Below, piece by piece: positions 55,603-64,000 of a stretch of 64,000 nucleotides of DNA. The stretch's first letter is position 1. Each line of letters begins with the position of its first letter. Position numbers and translations under genes: made by a program. The stretch comes from Leptolyngbya sp. SIO1E4. GTDB taxonomy: Bacteria > Cyanobacteriota > Cyanobacteriia > Phormidesmidales > Phormidesmidaceae. Below the pieces are notes generated by a model that had not been told where the DNA came from, searched no databases, and was given only the letters and a program-made list of their open reading frames with translations. The stretch spans positions 124,001 to 188,000 of the forward strand of contig JAAHFU020000002.1 in NCBI GenBank assembly GCA_010672825.2, given 5' to 3'.

Positions 55603-56055
55603 CTAACCTTTGTACTCCTCCGCTCCCTCTCCTGCCTCTGAAATAAACAACTCCCGATAACCAGTCTGGGGGTCGGGCATTCGCTGAAACAGAACCCCAC
55701 CGAGCGATCCGATTATAATTTCTGCCGTTGTGTGAATGCGGCAGCCTGGCATTAAATGACCCCCGAGGGTGTGCCCCTGGCCATCTGCGATCGCAAGGTG
55801 CAGATGAACCCCCTCAAGGGAAAGGGTGCCGACCAGGGAAACAATCTCAAATCGTCCTGTGAGAAGGGTCGTGGTGTCTTGGTCGGCAAAGCGCACGCTG
55901 GCTTGCTGCAGGCTGCCAACCGTGGTCAAAATACAGCCTGCCGCTAGGGCCTGGTTTTGGGTGAACTGTTGCAGGCTGTGTTTCAAATCTTCGCCCGGAG
56001 ACAGGCGAAGCACATAGGAAACCAGGGTAGTTGACGCCAGTGCGTAGCTCATCAT
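55603..56055 (-). CDS. PPC/DUF296 domain protein
   Basis: A 150-residue protein with a PPC (plant and prokaryote conserved, DUF296) domain: YVLRLSPGEDLKHSLQQFTQNQALAAGCILTTVGSLQQASVRFADQDTTTLLTGRFEIVSLVGTLSLEGVHLHLAIADGQGHTLGGHLMPGCRIHTTAEIIIGSL. In plants the domain occurs in AT-hook proteins; bacterial stand-alone copies form trimers of unknown ligand. Motif H-L-H-L and GHLMPGC correspond to the conserved putative metal-binding His pair and the closing strand. Its start lies 112 bp from the divergent SDR gene at 56167. The start is Met at 56055 or 56052. Confidence 0.85.
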   Translation of the reverse strand: MMSYALASTTLVSYVLRLSPGEDLKHSLQQFTQNQALAAGCILTTVGSLQQASVRFADQDTTTLLTGRFEIVSLVGTLSLEGVHLHLAIADGQGHTLGGHLMPGCRIHTTAEIIIGSLGGVLFQRMPDPQTGYRELFISEAGEGAEEYKG

Positions 56056-56166
56056 AGAAATGCTGAGGATAGCGAAGAAATATCATTCACGGTCGGCTTG
56101 TTTGACCAGGCAGCCGCTTGATTAATCAGCATAAATGAGTCGGCCTACTATACGGGGCATTTCACG

Positions 56167-56892
56167 GTGTTAAACAAACTCTTGGGGACTGCACTCTCTC
56201 TCAAAGACAAAACTGTTGCAGTGACTGGGGCTTCAGGGACGATGGGACGCGCCCTCATGGCTGAACTGATGCGCCAAGGGGCTACCCCGATCGCGATAAC
56301 CACCTCTCCTCAAGCAGATTTTCCTGAGCGCATTCGGGTTCTTTCCTGGCAGCCAGGGCAAGAGGCTGGGCTGAAGGAGGCGTTTCGCACGGTGGATATT
56401 TTGATCATCAACCATGGGATTAATGTCCATGGAGCGCGCACCCCAGAGGCGATCTCCCGTTCCCTTGAGATTAATGCCCTTTCTGCCCTGGCGTTGATGG
56501 ATGCCTTTATCGCCACGGTGAATCCGTCTAGCCAGGCCACCCAGGCTACTAAGGAAATTTGGGTTAACACCTCAGAAGCCGAAGTTGGCCCCGCTTTCAG
56601 CCCCCTCTACGAAATTTCCAAGCGCCTTATTGGCGATCTCATTACGCTGAAGCGTCAAGCGTCCCCTTGCATCATTCGCAAAATTATTCTGGGGCCGTTT
56701 AAGAGCAATCTGAACCCGATTGGGGTGATGTCAGGTGAGTGGGTGGCTAAAGCGGTTATCGGCCTTGCTCAACGGGATATCCACAACATTATCGTGACGA
56801 TTAATCCCCTCACTTACATCGCCTTTCCGATTAAGGAAGCGGCACAGTTCTGGTACTTTCGGTTATTCTCGCGATCGTCTCAATCATCGTGA
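56167..56892 (+). CDS. Short-chain dehydrogenase/reductase
   Basis: A 241-residue SDR enzyme. The Rossmann motif is TGASGTMGRALMAELMRQG (about 19-37). The NNAG-equivalent is INHGINVHG; the catalytic triad has Ser in NTSEAEVGPAFSP and the Tyr-x3-Lys in YEISKRLIGD. A C-terminal hydrophobic tail (PLTYIAFPIKEAAQFWYFRLF) may touch the membrane. Most SDRs of this layout use NADP; the substrate cannot be told. GTG at 56167 opens the frame (MLNKLLGTALSLKDK). It is monocistronic. Confidence 0.83.
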   Translation: MLNKLLGTALSLKDKTVAVTGASGTMGRALMAELMRQGATPIAITTSPQADFPERIRVLSWQPGQEAGLKEAFRTVDILIINHGINVHGARTPEAISRSLEINALSALALMDAFIATVNPSSQATQATKEIWVNTSEAEVGPAFSPLYEISKRLIGDLITLKRQASPCIIRKIILGPFKSNLNPIGVMSGEWVAKAVIGLAQRDIHNIIVTINPLTYIAFPIKEAAQFWYFRLFSRSSQSS

Positions 56893-57114
56893 AAAATGCT
56901 AGGCAGAATCTTTCGCCAGCCGTATCAATTTTGGGGGAGGCCATGCTTCAACGGCCAAAAGATACGAAGAAAGTGTCTAGAAGTCCCTCAATTTTGGAAG
57001 ATTAAGGCGGCGCGGCCATCCAGGCTTGATGTAAGAAGTCTACTCAGTCCTTTTACCGGGTTCTTTCAAGGCCCTAATCTAGTTCAAAATATGGAATTAG
57101 TATGAGGATAACCG

Positions 57115-57507
57115 ATGGATCTTGCGCAATTTCAGTTCCTAATTCTTGCAGTTGTGGTTGCCATGGCTGCTTATGTGGGGGCAGTCTCTCGTGAGGTCTC
57201 TAAGAAAATTGGTGAGAGATTGAAGGCGAGGAAATCGCCCAATCCTGATCTCCAAAAGACCCTATGGTCATTGATTATTGGGGATATTTTTTTGATTTTG
57301 ATTGCTAATCTGACAGCCTTGAGAATTTTGCTTTGGGGTTTAGGGAAGCCTGTTCCTATAAAAATCGATCAAGCGCTGGTCGTTCTTATTTATGTCACAA
57401 TTTTGTATATGTCAGGTTTGCATGGGTTTCAGTGGGCTAGTTTTGCTAAAAGGGCAAGCGCTAAAGGCTCACTTCAAGATGAAAACTTACGGGATGAGGA
57501 CGCCTGA
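57115..57507 (+). CDS. Small membrane protein, hypothetical
   Basis: A 130-residue protein with hydrophobic segments at about 5-22 (QFQFLILAVVVAMAAYVGAV), 50-71 (LWSLIIGDIFLILIANLTALRILLWG) and 85-103 (ALVVLIYVTILYMSGLHGFQ). Loops are basic and polar (SREVSKKIGERLKARKSPNPD). I do not recognise the family. The next gene, an NTF2-like protein, starts only 5 nt after its stop, so the two are probably one transcript. ATG at 57115. Confidence 0.55.
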   Translation: MDLAQFQFLILAVVVAMAAYVGAVSREVSKKIGERLKARKSPNPDLQKTLWSLIIGDIFLILIANLTALRILLWGLGKPVPIKIDQALVVLIYVTILYMSGLHGFQWASFAKRASAKGSLQDENLRDEDA

Positions 57508-57512
57508 AAAAG

Positions 57513-57908
57513 ATGGCTGAAGCCAGTGCAGAAACTCTTCAATTTGCACAAGATGCCTTTCAAGACTTTTCTAGCGGGCTAGGCTCTGGTGATTGGCAAC
57601 CGTTCTTAGCTCGACTGAGTGATGATTTTACGTTTTGGTTTCCGGCAGGCCCCTTCAAAGGGCTCAATACCGGGAAAGAGAAGGCAGCAGCGTTTTTCGC
57701 CTCAGCTTCGAAAATTTTCCCGAAAGGCTTGACTTTAACCGTATTGCAAATCACCAGTAACCCCACAACGGTGGTGTTTGAGGTGCGCTCCGAAGGCCAG
57801 ATGGGAACGCACCCCTATCAAAATCAAGCCGCGATCGCCTTTGACATCAAAGACAATCAAGTGTGCGGCTATCGTGAATATTTAGGTGTGGTTTTTCAGT
57901 TGAGTTAG
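57513..57908 (+). CDS. NTF2/SnoaL-like protein
   Basis: A 131-residue protein of the NTF2-like fold: AEASAETLQFAQDAFQDFSSGLGSGDWQPFLARLSDDFTFWFPAGPFKGLNTGKEKAAAFFASASKIFPKGLTLTVLQITSNPTTVVFEVRSEGQMGTHPYQNQAAIAFDIKDNQVCGYREYLGVVFQL. The LSDDFTFWFPxGPFxGxNxGKE and REYLG patterns resemble ketosteroid-isomerase-like proteins. The reaction is unknown. It is probably co-transcribed with the small membrane gene upstream (5-nt gap). It converges with moaA, with 27 nt between stop codons. Confidence 0.75.
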   Translation: MAEASAETLQFAQDAFQDFSSGLGSGDWQPFLARLSDDFTFWFPAGPFKGLNTGKEKAAAFFASASKIFPKGLTLTVLQITSNPTTVVFEVRSEGQMGTHPYQNQAAIAFDIKDNQVCGYREYLGVVFQLS

Positions 57909-57935
57909 TGGTTCTCGCAAGCGTCTCTAACCCGG

Positions 57936-58922
57936 CTACCCGCCAATCTGCGACATGGTGCGGCTGTAGGCACCCGTGACGCCAGAATCCCGCATTTTGA
58001 AATTGATTTCTGGTTTGGCGAACACCAATCGACTCACCTGCTCGCGAATTTCTGCCAGCGGTACCCCCGCTCGCAATAGCTCTCGCAGGTTGATTTGCCC
58101 CGTTTCGTTTAGCAGACAGGGACGCAACCAGCCGTCTGCAGACAGGCGCATACGGTTGCAGCGATCGCAAAAACACTCTGACATCTGACTGATAAAGCCC
58201 AGCGTACCCTGAGCCCCTGGAATTTGAAACACATCTGCCGGGCCATTACCCCGCACGGTACCGTCGGTGAGCCCCCAGCGATCTCGGATGCGCTGCCGCA
58301 GTTCTTCTGAGGGCACCCATCCCTGTGCTTGAAACAGATCACCATTGCCGATGGGCATAAACTCAATGAAGCGCACATGCCAGTCGTGATCGAGGGTGAG
58401 CGCGGCCAAATCGAGCACTTCACCGTCATTCACCCCCGGAATAACGACGACATTGAGCTTTAGGGGCGCAAAACCGATGCGATGGGCCGCTTGAATACCA
58501 GCCCAAACCTCATGCCAGCGCGATCTGCCTCGACCACCAATGATGGTCTGAAACGTCTCTGGATCAAGTGAATCTAGACTGATGTTAATGCGACGCAGTC
58601 CTGCTTCCCACAGGGCGGGGGCTTTCTGTGCCAGCAAAAACCCATTGGTGGTCATAGCCAAGTCCTGGGTTTGGGGCAGGGCAGCAATATCCTGCACAAT
58701 GGTCACCACATCGGGGCGCAACAATGGTTCCCCCCCGGTTAACCGAAAGCGAGTGAACCCTACGGGAATAAAAACCGCCTGCAACAACGTCAGCAATTCC
58801 TCGCGGGTGAGCCAATCTTGCTGCAGTGCATAGACAAGATCGGCCCCCTCTGGCATGCAGTATTGGCACTGGAAGTTGCAGCGGTCAATTAGGCTGATGC
58901 GGAGGTAGTCAATGACATTCAT
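57936..58922 (-). CDS. moaA: GTP 3',8-cyclase
   Basis: A 328-residue radical SAM enzyme, first in molybdopterin synthesis. The N-terminal [4Fe-4S] motif is [13 protein letters not shown] (Cys15, Cys19, Cys22). [24 protein letters not shown] and [16 protein letters not shown] follow. The C-terminal second cluster is shown by [22 protein letters not shown], and the protein ends in SQIGG, the conserved Gly-Gly tail. It makes 3',8-cyclo-7,8-dihydro-GTP from GTP. The moaC partner is not in the window. ATG at 58922. It is divergent from cbiD. Confidence 0.97.
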   Translation of the reverse strand: MNVIDYLRISLIDRCNFQCQYCMPEGADLVYALQQDWLTREELLTLLQAVFIPVGFTRFRLTGGEPLLRPDVVTIVQDIAALPQTQDLAMTTNGFLLAQKAPALWEAGLRRINISLDSLDPETFQTIIGGRGRSRWHEVWAGIQAAHRIGFAPLKLNVVVIPGVNDGEVLDLAALTLDHDWHVRFIEFMPIGNGDLFQAQGWVPSEELRQRIRDRWGLTDGTVRGNGPADVFQIPGAQGTLGFISQMSECFCDRCNRMRLSADGWLRPCLLNETGQINLRELLRAGVPLAEIREQVSRLVFAKPEINFKMRDSGVTGAYSRTMSQIGG

Positions 58923-59017
58923 AAAGACAGGAGCCCCTTACCGGTAAAGACACTTAACCTTCTGCCGTGATACACGCTGCAGACGAGATACTTTAACAAC
59001 ATTTTAATTGCCAAAGT

Positions 59018-60163
59018 ATGTCACAGAAGACAGTTGAGACCCCAAAACCTAGAGCTGGATACACGCTACCTGTGTTCGCCTGCGCCAGTGCGATCGCAGC
59101 CCTGCGGCATCTGATCAGGCCTGATCAGTCGTTTCAGACGGTCCGGCTGCATCTCATCCACCCCGATGAGATGGCAGAAATTCCGGTGGAACAAGTTGCC
59201 AGTTTGCCAGATGGCTCAGCGTTAGCGATTACCCGCAGCAACCCCGGAGACAATCTGGATCTAACGCGCCATACGCCGGTTTGGGCTGTGGTGTCTTGGG
59301 GACAGGCCGATCAAACCGAGCGCATTCAGCTGGAGGGCGGAGATGGTATTGGGCGACACGTGAATGCCGAGAACCAGGCCGCAATTTACCGATATGCCAG
59401 GGCACTCTTCGCAGAAAATTTAACGCCCCTGTTATCAGAGAGTCAGCGCCTGCGGGTGACGGTGATTTTACCGGAGGGGCGATCGCTGGCGCTGCGAACC
59501 TCAAATGCAGCTTTTGGCGTGGTGGATGGGCTGTCCCTGCTGGGCACCTCTGGCCTTTCTGAACCCCTGAGTGCGCCGGGTCAATTAGAGGTCTTGCGGC
59601 AGACAATGCGTGAAAAGGCAGCACAGTTTAATGCGTTGGTATTTTGCATTGGGGAAAACGGCCTGCATCGGGCGCTGTCTTTAGGAATTGACCCTGAGCG
59701 ACGCATCAAAACGGCCAATTGGCTGGGGCCACTGCTGGTTGAGGCGGCCCTGTGCGAGGTTCAGTCAATTTTGCTGTTGGGCTATCACGGTAAATTGATC
59801 AAGCTGGCGGGGGGCATTTTTCATACCCACCACTATGTGGCGGATGGCCGCCAAGAAATTTTGGCAGCCATCGCCGCCGCTCAAGGGCTCCCGACCTGCG
59901 ATGTTGAAAAACTGCTCCAGGCTAAAACGGTAGAGGCTGGACTTGCTCACCTGCAAACCTTAGATCAAACGGATCAGACTGAGTGGGTCAAACAAGTTTA
60001 TGGCACTATCGTTGAGCGGATTGATGACCGCGCGATTGCTTACGTCCAAGCCCATGCCGACCGGGCAATTACCATCGGCTCCGCCGTCTTTAATCGCAAA
60101 CGGGAGATTGTTGCCATCAGCGATCGCGGGCGGTTACTTCTGCAATCCCTTTTGATAAGCTAG
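59018..60163 (+). CDS. cbiD: Cobalt-precorrin-5B C1-methyltransferase
   Basis: A 381-residue enzyme of the anaerobic-type cobalamin pathway, which methylates C1 of cobalt-precorrin-5B with SAM. Features of the family are GYTLPVFACASAIAALRHL, SGSNPGDNLDLTRHTPVWAVVSW-type ALAITRSNPGDNLDLTRHTPVW, VTVILPEGRSLALRTSNAAFGVVDGLSLLGTSGLSEPLSAPGQLEVL, CIGENG and ILLLGYHGKLIKLAGGIFHTHHYVADGRQEILAAIAA. Length (about 360-380) matches. Cyanobacteria make pseudocobalamin by this route. ATG at 59018. It is divergent from moaA. Confidence 0.93.
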   Translation: MSQKTVETPKPRAGYTLPVFACASAIAALRHLIRPDQSFQTVRLHLIHPDEMAEIPVEQVASLPDGSALAITRSNPGDNLDLTRHTPVWAVVSWGQADQTERIQLEGGDGIGRHVNAENQAAIYRYARALFAENLTPLLSESQRLRVTVILPEGRSLALRTSNAAFGVVDGLSLLGTSGLSEPLSAPGQLEVLRQTMREKAAQFNALVFCIGENGLHRALSLGIDPERRIKTANWLGPLLVEAALCEVQSILLLGYHGKLIKLAGGIFHTHHYVADGRQEILAAIAAAQGLPTCDVEKLLQAKTVEAGLAHLQTLDQTDQTEWVKQVYGTIVERIDDRAIAYVQAHADRAITIGSAVFNRKREIVAISDRGRLLLQSLLIS

Positions 60164-60202
60164 TAGGAATATTTTTAGTTAACGCTCCTTAACATAAGTT
60201 GC

Positions 60203-60229
60203 GCCCTGGCAGCTTCAGTCTGACAGGGC
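60203..60229 (+). terminator. Candidate cbiD terminator
   Basis: GCCCTG (60203-60208) pairs with CAGGGC (60224-60229), with further CAG/CTG pairing inside, and is followed by TTGTTT. It sits 40 nt after the cbiD stop. Confidence 0.6.
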
Positions 60230-60363
60230 TTGTTTCCACTACACACCTTTCCCATACGAACTCTTTTGAGTTGTTGTTCCTTATCGTTCTAAAGCGTTTT
60301 TAATATCGCGCGCCTTGCCAAACCTGAGTGGTAAGGTCTCAACTTCCGTCCCCAGATGATTAC

Positions 60364-60378
60364 AGGAGTTCTACCGTG
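60364..60378 (+). promoter_or_regulatory. Ribosome binding site deciding guaA start
   Basis: AGGAG at 60364-60368 lies 7 nt before GTG 60376-60378. It places the guaA start 48 nt inside the longest open frame. Confidence 0.8.
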
Positions 60379-61989
60379 ACCCTTCAAACCCAAGATCCAA
60401 CGACTCCCGACCATTCCAGCTTGGCTGAGGTTAACCGACAGATGTTGGTTATTTTGGACTTCGGCTCCCAGTATTCAGAACTCATTGCTCGCCGAATTCG
60501 TGAGACTGAGGTGTATTCGGAGGTGCTGTCCTATCGCACCTCTATCGCACAAATACAGCAGCTAAACCCCAAGGGCATTATTCTTTCCGGTGGCCCTAAC
60601 TCAGTGTATGACCAGGGTGCCCCCCAATGCGATCCGGGCATCTGGGAGTTGGGCATCCCCATCTTAGGAGTTTGCTATGGCATGCAGCTAATGGTGCAGC
60701 AGCTGGGCGGGCAAGTGGAGCGGGTTGAGCGCGGGGAATATGGCAAAGCCGCCTTGCGTATTGATGACCCAACGGATCTGCTGACCAATGTGGAAGATGG
60801 TGCCACCATGTGGATGAGCCATGGGGACTCAGTGACTCATATGCCGCCTGGTTTTGAACTGTTGGCCCATACCGACAATACCCCCAGCGCCGCGATCGCT
60901 GACCACGAGCGCAAGCTCTATGGAGTGCAGTTCCACCCCGAGGTGGTTCACTCTGAGGGGGGGCAAGCGCTGATTCGTAATTTTGTGTATCACATCTGTG
61001 AATGCCAGCCCACATGGACAACAGAAGCCTTTGTGGAAGAGGCGATTCGAGAAGTGCGGGCCAAGGTGGGCGATCGCCGGGTGCTGCTGGCTTTATCAGG
61101 GGGGGTCGATTCTTCAACGCTGGCCTTTTTGCTGCACAGAGCCATTGGGGATCAGCTCACCTGCATGTTTATTGATCAGGGCTTCATGCGGAAAGGCGAG
61201 CCAGAGCGATTGGTGCAGTTGTTCCACGATCAGTTTCATATTGATGTGCACCATGTGAAGGCCCGCGATCGCTTCCTCACCAAGGTTGAAAAGGTGACGG
61301 ATCCCGAAGAAAAGCGTAAGCGCATTGGCCATGAATTTATTCGTGTTTTTGAAGAAGAATCTAAGCGCCTAGGGCCCTTTGCCTATCTGGCCCAGGGCAC
61401 CTTATACCCTGACGTAATTGAGTCTGCCGATACCAACGTCGACCCCAAAACTGGGGAGCGAGTCGCCGTCAAAATTAAGAGTCACCACAATGTTGGTGGG
61501 TTGCCCAAAGACCTGCAGTTCAAGCTAGTGGAACCCCTCCGCAAACTCTTTAAGGATGAGGTTCGCAAACTAGGGCGATCCCTAGGGCTTCCCGAAGAAA
61601 TCGTCCGTCGTCATCCCTTCCCAGGCCCGGGGTTGGCCATTCGCATTTTGGGCGAAGTCACAGAAGAAAAGCTCGACATCTTGCGCGATGCTGACTACAT
61701 CGTGCGCGAAGAAATTCGCAATCGAGGCATGTACCACGATTTCTGGCAGGCATTTGCAGTGTTGCTGCCAGTGCGTAGCGTCGGGGTGATGGGAGATCAG
61801 CGCACCTACGCGTATCCCATCGTGCTGCGATTTGTCTCCAGTGAAGATGGGATGACGGCAGATTGGTCTCGCACCCCATACGATTTGCTAGAGAGCATTT
61901 CAAATCGCATTGTCAATGAAGTGAAAGGGGTGAATCGAGTGGTGTATGACATCACCTCTAAGCCCCCTGGCACCATCGAGTGGGAGTAA
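60376..61989 (+). CDS. guaA: GMP synthase (glutamine-hydrolysing)
   Basis: 537 residues from GTG 60376. It amidates XMP to GMP, using ammonia from glutamine. The N-terminal class I amidotransferase domain has [28 protein letters not shown] (Cys100) and [11 protein letters not shown] with the His-Glu pair. The ATP pyrophosphatase domain has [16 protein letters not shown] and [15 protein letters not shown]. The C-terminal dimerisation domain includes [22 protein letters not shown] and ends in [10 protein letters not shown], which is typical. A good Shine-Dalgarno at 60364-60368 decides the start over the frame opening at 60328. Confidence 0.98.
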   Translation: MTLQTQDPTTPDHSSLAEVNRQMLVILDFGSQYSELIARRIRETEVYSEVLSYRTSIAQIQQLNPKGIILSGGPNSVYDQGAPQCDPGIWELGIPILGVCYGMQLMVQQLGGQVERVERGEYGKAALRIDDPTDLLTNVEDGATMWMSHGDSVTHMPPGFELLAHTDNTPSAAIADHERKLYGVQFHPEVVHSEGGQALIRNFVYHICECQPTWTTEAFVEEAIREVRAKVGDRRVLLALSGGVDSSTLAFLLHRAIGDQLTCMFIDQGFMRKGEPERLVQLFHDQFHIDVHHVKARDRFLTKVEKVTDPEEKRKRIGHEFIRVFEEESKRLGPFAYLAQGTLYPDVIESADTNVDPKTGERVAVKIKSHHNVGGLPKDLQFKLVEPLRKLFKDEVRKLGRSLGLPEEIVRRHPFPGPGLAIRILGEVTEEKLDILRDADYIVREEIRNRGMYHDFWQAFAVLLPVRSVGVMGDQRTYAYPIVLRFVSSEDGMTADWSRTPYDLLESISNRIVNEVKGVNRVVYDITSKPPGTIEWE

Positions 61990-62364
61990 GTTCAACTCAG
62001 GCACGGTCCACTCAAGGGAGGATATCAACAGGGGAAAAAAAATCTGCAAGAAAAATGCACACCTAGAGGCCTAAGTGTGCTGCCAAACTGAGCTCTTGCA
62101 GTTTATTTGACCCCGCTTTTACGAGAAGGTTCCCCGCGATTTGGGCGAATTGATGACAGACTCAGCAGATGACCTCTGGGAACCTTCTGACCAACCCGCC
62201 ACGTCAACGGTTACCGTAGCAGCACCCTGGCAAAACTGCCTCAGCCCAGCCTAGGCCAGGAGAAGTTTTGGAGGGGGTACGCTACTATGTGCGCAACCTC
62301 GTTGTGCTGTTTTAGAGAATGAGATGCACTCATTAACGCCGTTTGACCTTAAGCGTGAGCCCCT
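61990..62364. other. Gap with an 11-bp inverted repeat
   Basis: This 0.37-kb intergenic region has no gene. AGAAGGTTCCC (62124-62134) and GGGAACCTTCT (62178-62188) form an 11-bp stem with a 43-nt loop, a sign of structured RNA or a regulatory element. I recognise no known riboswitch. Confidence 0.45.
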
Positions 62365-63075
62365 GTGACTTCTCTCCCCTCCCAAGATCGTTCTGCCAAA
62401 GACTTGCCCCAGTCCTCTAAAACCGATCACGGGCCAATTTTGATAACGGCACTCATGTTTTTAGGAGTGGCCTGGCTTATTTCGAGTGAACATCCATTGA
62501 TTATGGGGCGATCGCGACGCTTGCAGCAGGCTAACCCAGCTGTCGAAACGTTGCCCCTGGCAATGAACGGCGGCGATCCCCATGTGCGTGCGTTAATGCG
62601 TACCATTTCAGCGGCTGAGTCTAACACGGCGCAACCCTATCACACCCTCTATGGGGGGCAGCTCATCCATGACCTCAGCCAGCATCCAGACGTGTGCATT
62701 GATATTGTCGTGGGGCCAAACGTTGGAGATTGCACGACTGCCGCTGGGCGCTATCAGTTTTTGACTACAACCTGGCTTGATAAGGCTGAAAATTACCATT
62801 CTCGCCCGCCCACGTGGTATGCCTGGTGGGTAGACTACAGTTTTGAACCCGTTTTCCAAGATGAGGTGGTGTATCGCTGGCTCACCGATCACGGTGCTTG
62901 GGGGGTCGATATTTCTGAACTTCTCCGTCAAGGGCGTCTGGAAGAGGTGCTACAGATGCTGTCAGGAACCTGGACAAGCCTAGGATACGGGATTGAAGAT
63001 AATAGTGTGACGCCTTATTTAGGGCGAATTTATCAAGAGATTTTAGAAGACGAACTCCGCCAAGCACAACGGTAG
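62365..63075 (+). CDS. Lambda-endolysin-like (GH104) muramidase, membrane-anchored
   Basis: A 236-residue protein. A hydrophobic segment at about 25-41 (ILITALMFLGVAWLISS) acts as a membrane anchor, followed by a globular domain. The domain resembles phage lambda R endolysin: RTISAAESNTAQPYHTLYGGQLIHDLSQHPD (Glu85 in the AAES position of the catalytic Glu), GDCTTAAGRYQFLTTTWLDKAENYH, FEPVFQDEVVYRWLTDHGAWGVDISELLRQGRLEEVLQMLSGTWTSL. The AAGRYQF motif is shared with lambda. Lambda R is a lytic transglycosylase. Here a host envelope-remodelling role is more likely than phage lysis, as no other phage genes occur. GTG at 62365. Confidence 0.8.
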   Translation: MTSLPSQDRSAKDLPQSSKTDHGPILITALMFLGVAWLISSEHPLIMGRSRRLQQANPAVETLPLAMNGGDPHVRALMRTISAAESNTAQPYHTLYGGQLIHDLSQHPDVCIDIVVGPNVGDCTTAAGRYQFLTTTWLDKAENYHSRPPTWYAWWVDYSFEPVFQDEVVYRWLTDHGAWGVDISELLRQGRLEEVLQMLSGTWTSLGYGIEDNSVTPYLGRIYQEILEDELRQAQR

Positions 63076-63195
63076 ATCGGGGCGTACTCTTCTTTGTCAT
63101 TGCGTTTTCTTAAAAAAAAACGTTAACGGAAACCTTTTCTACGGAATCAACCAATTCTTGTGGGAAGACTGGGGCAGTTCTGTTGGAGTCCCCCC

Positions 63196-64000
63196 ATGGG
63201 TCGCTGTCGTCGTTGGCTTCGGTTGTTAGGGATTGCGATCGCCATCGCAATGATTTTACCGAGCTTGACTCAGTCAGTTGCGGTGGCCATGAGGCCTGTG
63301 TCTGCTGCGCCCGCATTTGCTTCTATAGACGTGGCTCAAACAGCTGTTGAGAGCCTGATTCAGCAGGCAGATGAGCAGTTTTATAACCGTGATTACACCA
63401 GTGCCGAGCGAAATTATCAGAGTGCCTTAGAGCAACTCCAGCAGACCCACCCTGATGCGGCTGATATTCCTCTCATTACCCATAACCTGGCCCGCACTTA
63501 CCTGCTGACAGCGCAATATACCCGAGCCCTGCCCCTGCTAGAAGCGTTAGATCGGGCTGGGCAAGCGACCACCAACGGGCTCAATAATCTGGCCTTGGCT
63601 CATTTTTACCTCGGCAATTACGCTGCAGCAGAGACGGTCTTGACGCGGGTGCTGACGGCATGGGATGCCATCCGCTCTAGGGATGATCTCGATGATTTGG
63701 ACAAAGTCACCCTGTTTGAACAGCAGGCCCACAGCTATGAACTCATGCAGCGGACGTTGGTGGCTCAAGGAAAAACCGATGCAGCCCTGGCCATGTCTGA
63801 GCGGGCCAGAGCGCGCGCGTTGGTTGAACGCTTAGTGCAGCAGCAGAGTGGAGATCCCCTTCCACCCCCGCTAACGGTGCCCCAAATTCAGGAGATCGCT
63901 CATCAGCAGAACACAACCTTAGTCATTTATTCGGTTTTAGGGAACGGATACCGCATTTTAGGAAACGAGGTAGAAACCGAAACGGATTTATTGACCTGGA
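63196..64000 (+). CDS. TPR-CHAT domain protein, N-terminal part
   Basis: An open frame of 268 codons runs from ATG 63196 off the right edge without a stop. A signal peptide (MGRCRRWLRLLGIAIAIAMILP) is followed by TPR-like helices: ESLIQQADEQFYNRDYTSAERNYQSALEQLQQTHPDAADIPLITHNLARTYLLTAQYTRALPLLEAL, then LNNLALAHFYLGNYAAAETVLTRVL. Later are ALAMSERARARALVERL and TLVIYSVLGNGYRIL, features of the linker and entry of CHAT-domain proteins. The CHAT (caspase-like) domain itself would lie beyond the window. The periplasmic or lumenal location follows from the signal peptide. Confidence 0.8.
   Translation, partial: MGRCRRWLRLLGIAIAIAMILPSLTQSVAVAMRPVSAAPAFASIDVAQTAVESLIQQADEQFYNRDYTSAERNYQSALEQLQQTHPDAADIPLITHNLARTYLLTAQYTRALPLLEALDRAGQATTNGLNNLALAHFYLGNYAAAETVLTRVLTAWDAIRSRDDLDDLDKVTLFEQQAHSYELMQRTLVAQGKTDAALAMSERARARALVERLVQQQSGDPLPPPLTVPQIQEIAHQQNTTLVIYSVLGNGYRILGNEVETETDLLTW

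Overview
The window is a chromosomal segment of a cyanobacterium. It carries psbA (photosystem II D1), labA (circadian output), cbiD, UPF0182, DUF1824, DUF2993, DUF2358 and other families that are cyanobacterial or enriched in cyanobacteria. HIP1-type GCGATCGC octamers are scattered through coding and non-coding DNA. Base composition looks moderate. I infer a filamentous or Leptolyngbya-like lineage, but the window alone does not settle the genus. There are no rRNA or recognisable tRNA genes, no insertion sequences and no CRISPR array.

Layout. (1) 1-3.2 kb: a minus-strand pair encoding a beta-helix protein (cut by the window edge) and a duplicated choice-of-anchor-K-like protein with a Gly-rich repeat linker, then a small NTF2-like gene. 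(2) 3.2-4.1 kb: a gene-free stretch rich in inverted repeats. (3) 4.1-9.5 kb: housekeeping and hypothetical genes (membrane protein, YdeI-like, RadC-like, DUF1824, dxr, GNAT). (4) 9.9-17.2 kb: two tandem sensor kinases whose catalytic halves are almost identical, then a large GH15/phosphorylase-kinase-like protein. (5) 17.4-22.8 kb: a class V aminotransferase, an NlpC/P60 peptidase, a flippase-like membrane protein with a polyprenyl-type glycosyltransferase, and psbA. (6) 23.3-29.0 kb: the str operon rpsL-rpsG-fusA-tufA-rpsJ, followed by a Lon-substrate-binding-domain protein. (7) 29.2-32.4 kb, minus strand: ExbB/TolQ-like, DUF2993, an alpha/beta hydrolase and a PlsC-type acyltransferase. The last two look like a split plant-type phytyl ester synthase. 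(8) 32.4-33.8 kb: a 1.4-kb gap. (9) 33.8-39.4 kb: labA, lptC-like, a CobW-type metallochaperone with a His-rich loop, PH-domain, HIT-like, dtd and HAD genes, all on the plus strand. (10) 39.6-52.6 kb: UPF0182, a class 3 lipase, endonuclease V, DUF2267, a DUF39 / small membrane protein / prmA cluster, serA, a HemW-type radical SAM protein and a PIN-TRAM protein. (11) 52.6-64 kb: a repeat-rich gap, an S-layer-homology protein with two poly-aspartate tracts, small conserved genes, moaA, cbiD, guaA, a lambda-type endolysin homologue with a membrane anchor, and the start of a TPR-CHAT protein cut by the window edge.

Most of the window is core genome: translation, MEP isoprenoid, serine, GMP, molybdopterin and cobalamin synthesis, envelope biogenesis and photosynthesis. 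The less ordinary parts are the surface-protein pair at the left edge, the duplicated kinases, the poly-Asp SLH protein, the split hydrolase/acyltransferase pair, the green-type short D1 C-terminus, and several hairpin- or repeat-rich intergenic regions. I found no clear-cut new defence or mobile system. Several start codons below are moved downstream of the longest open frame, and each entry says why.
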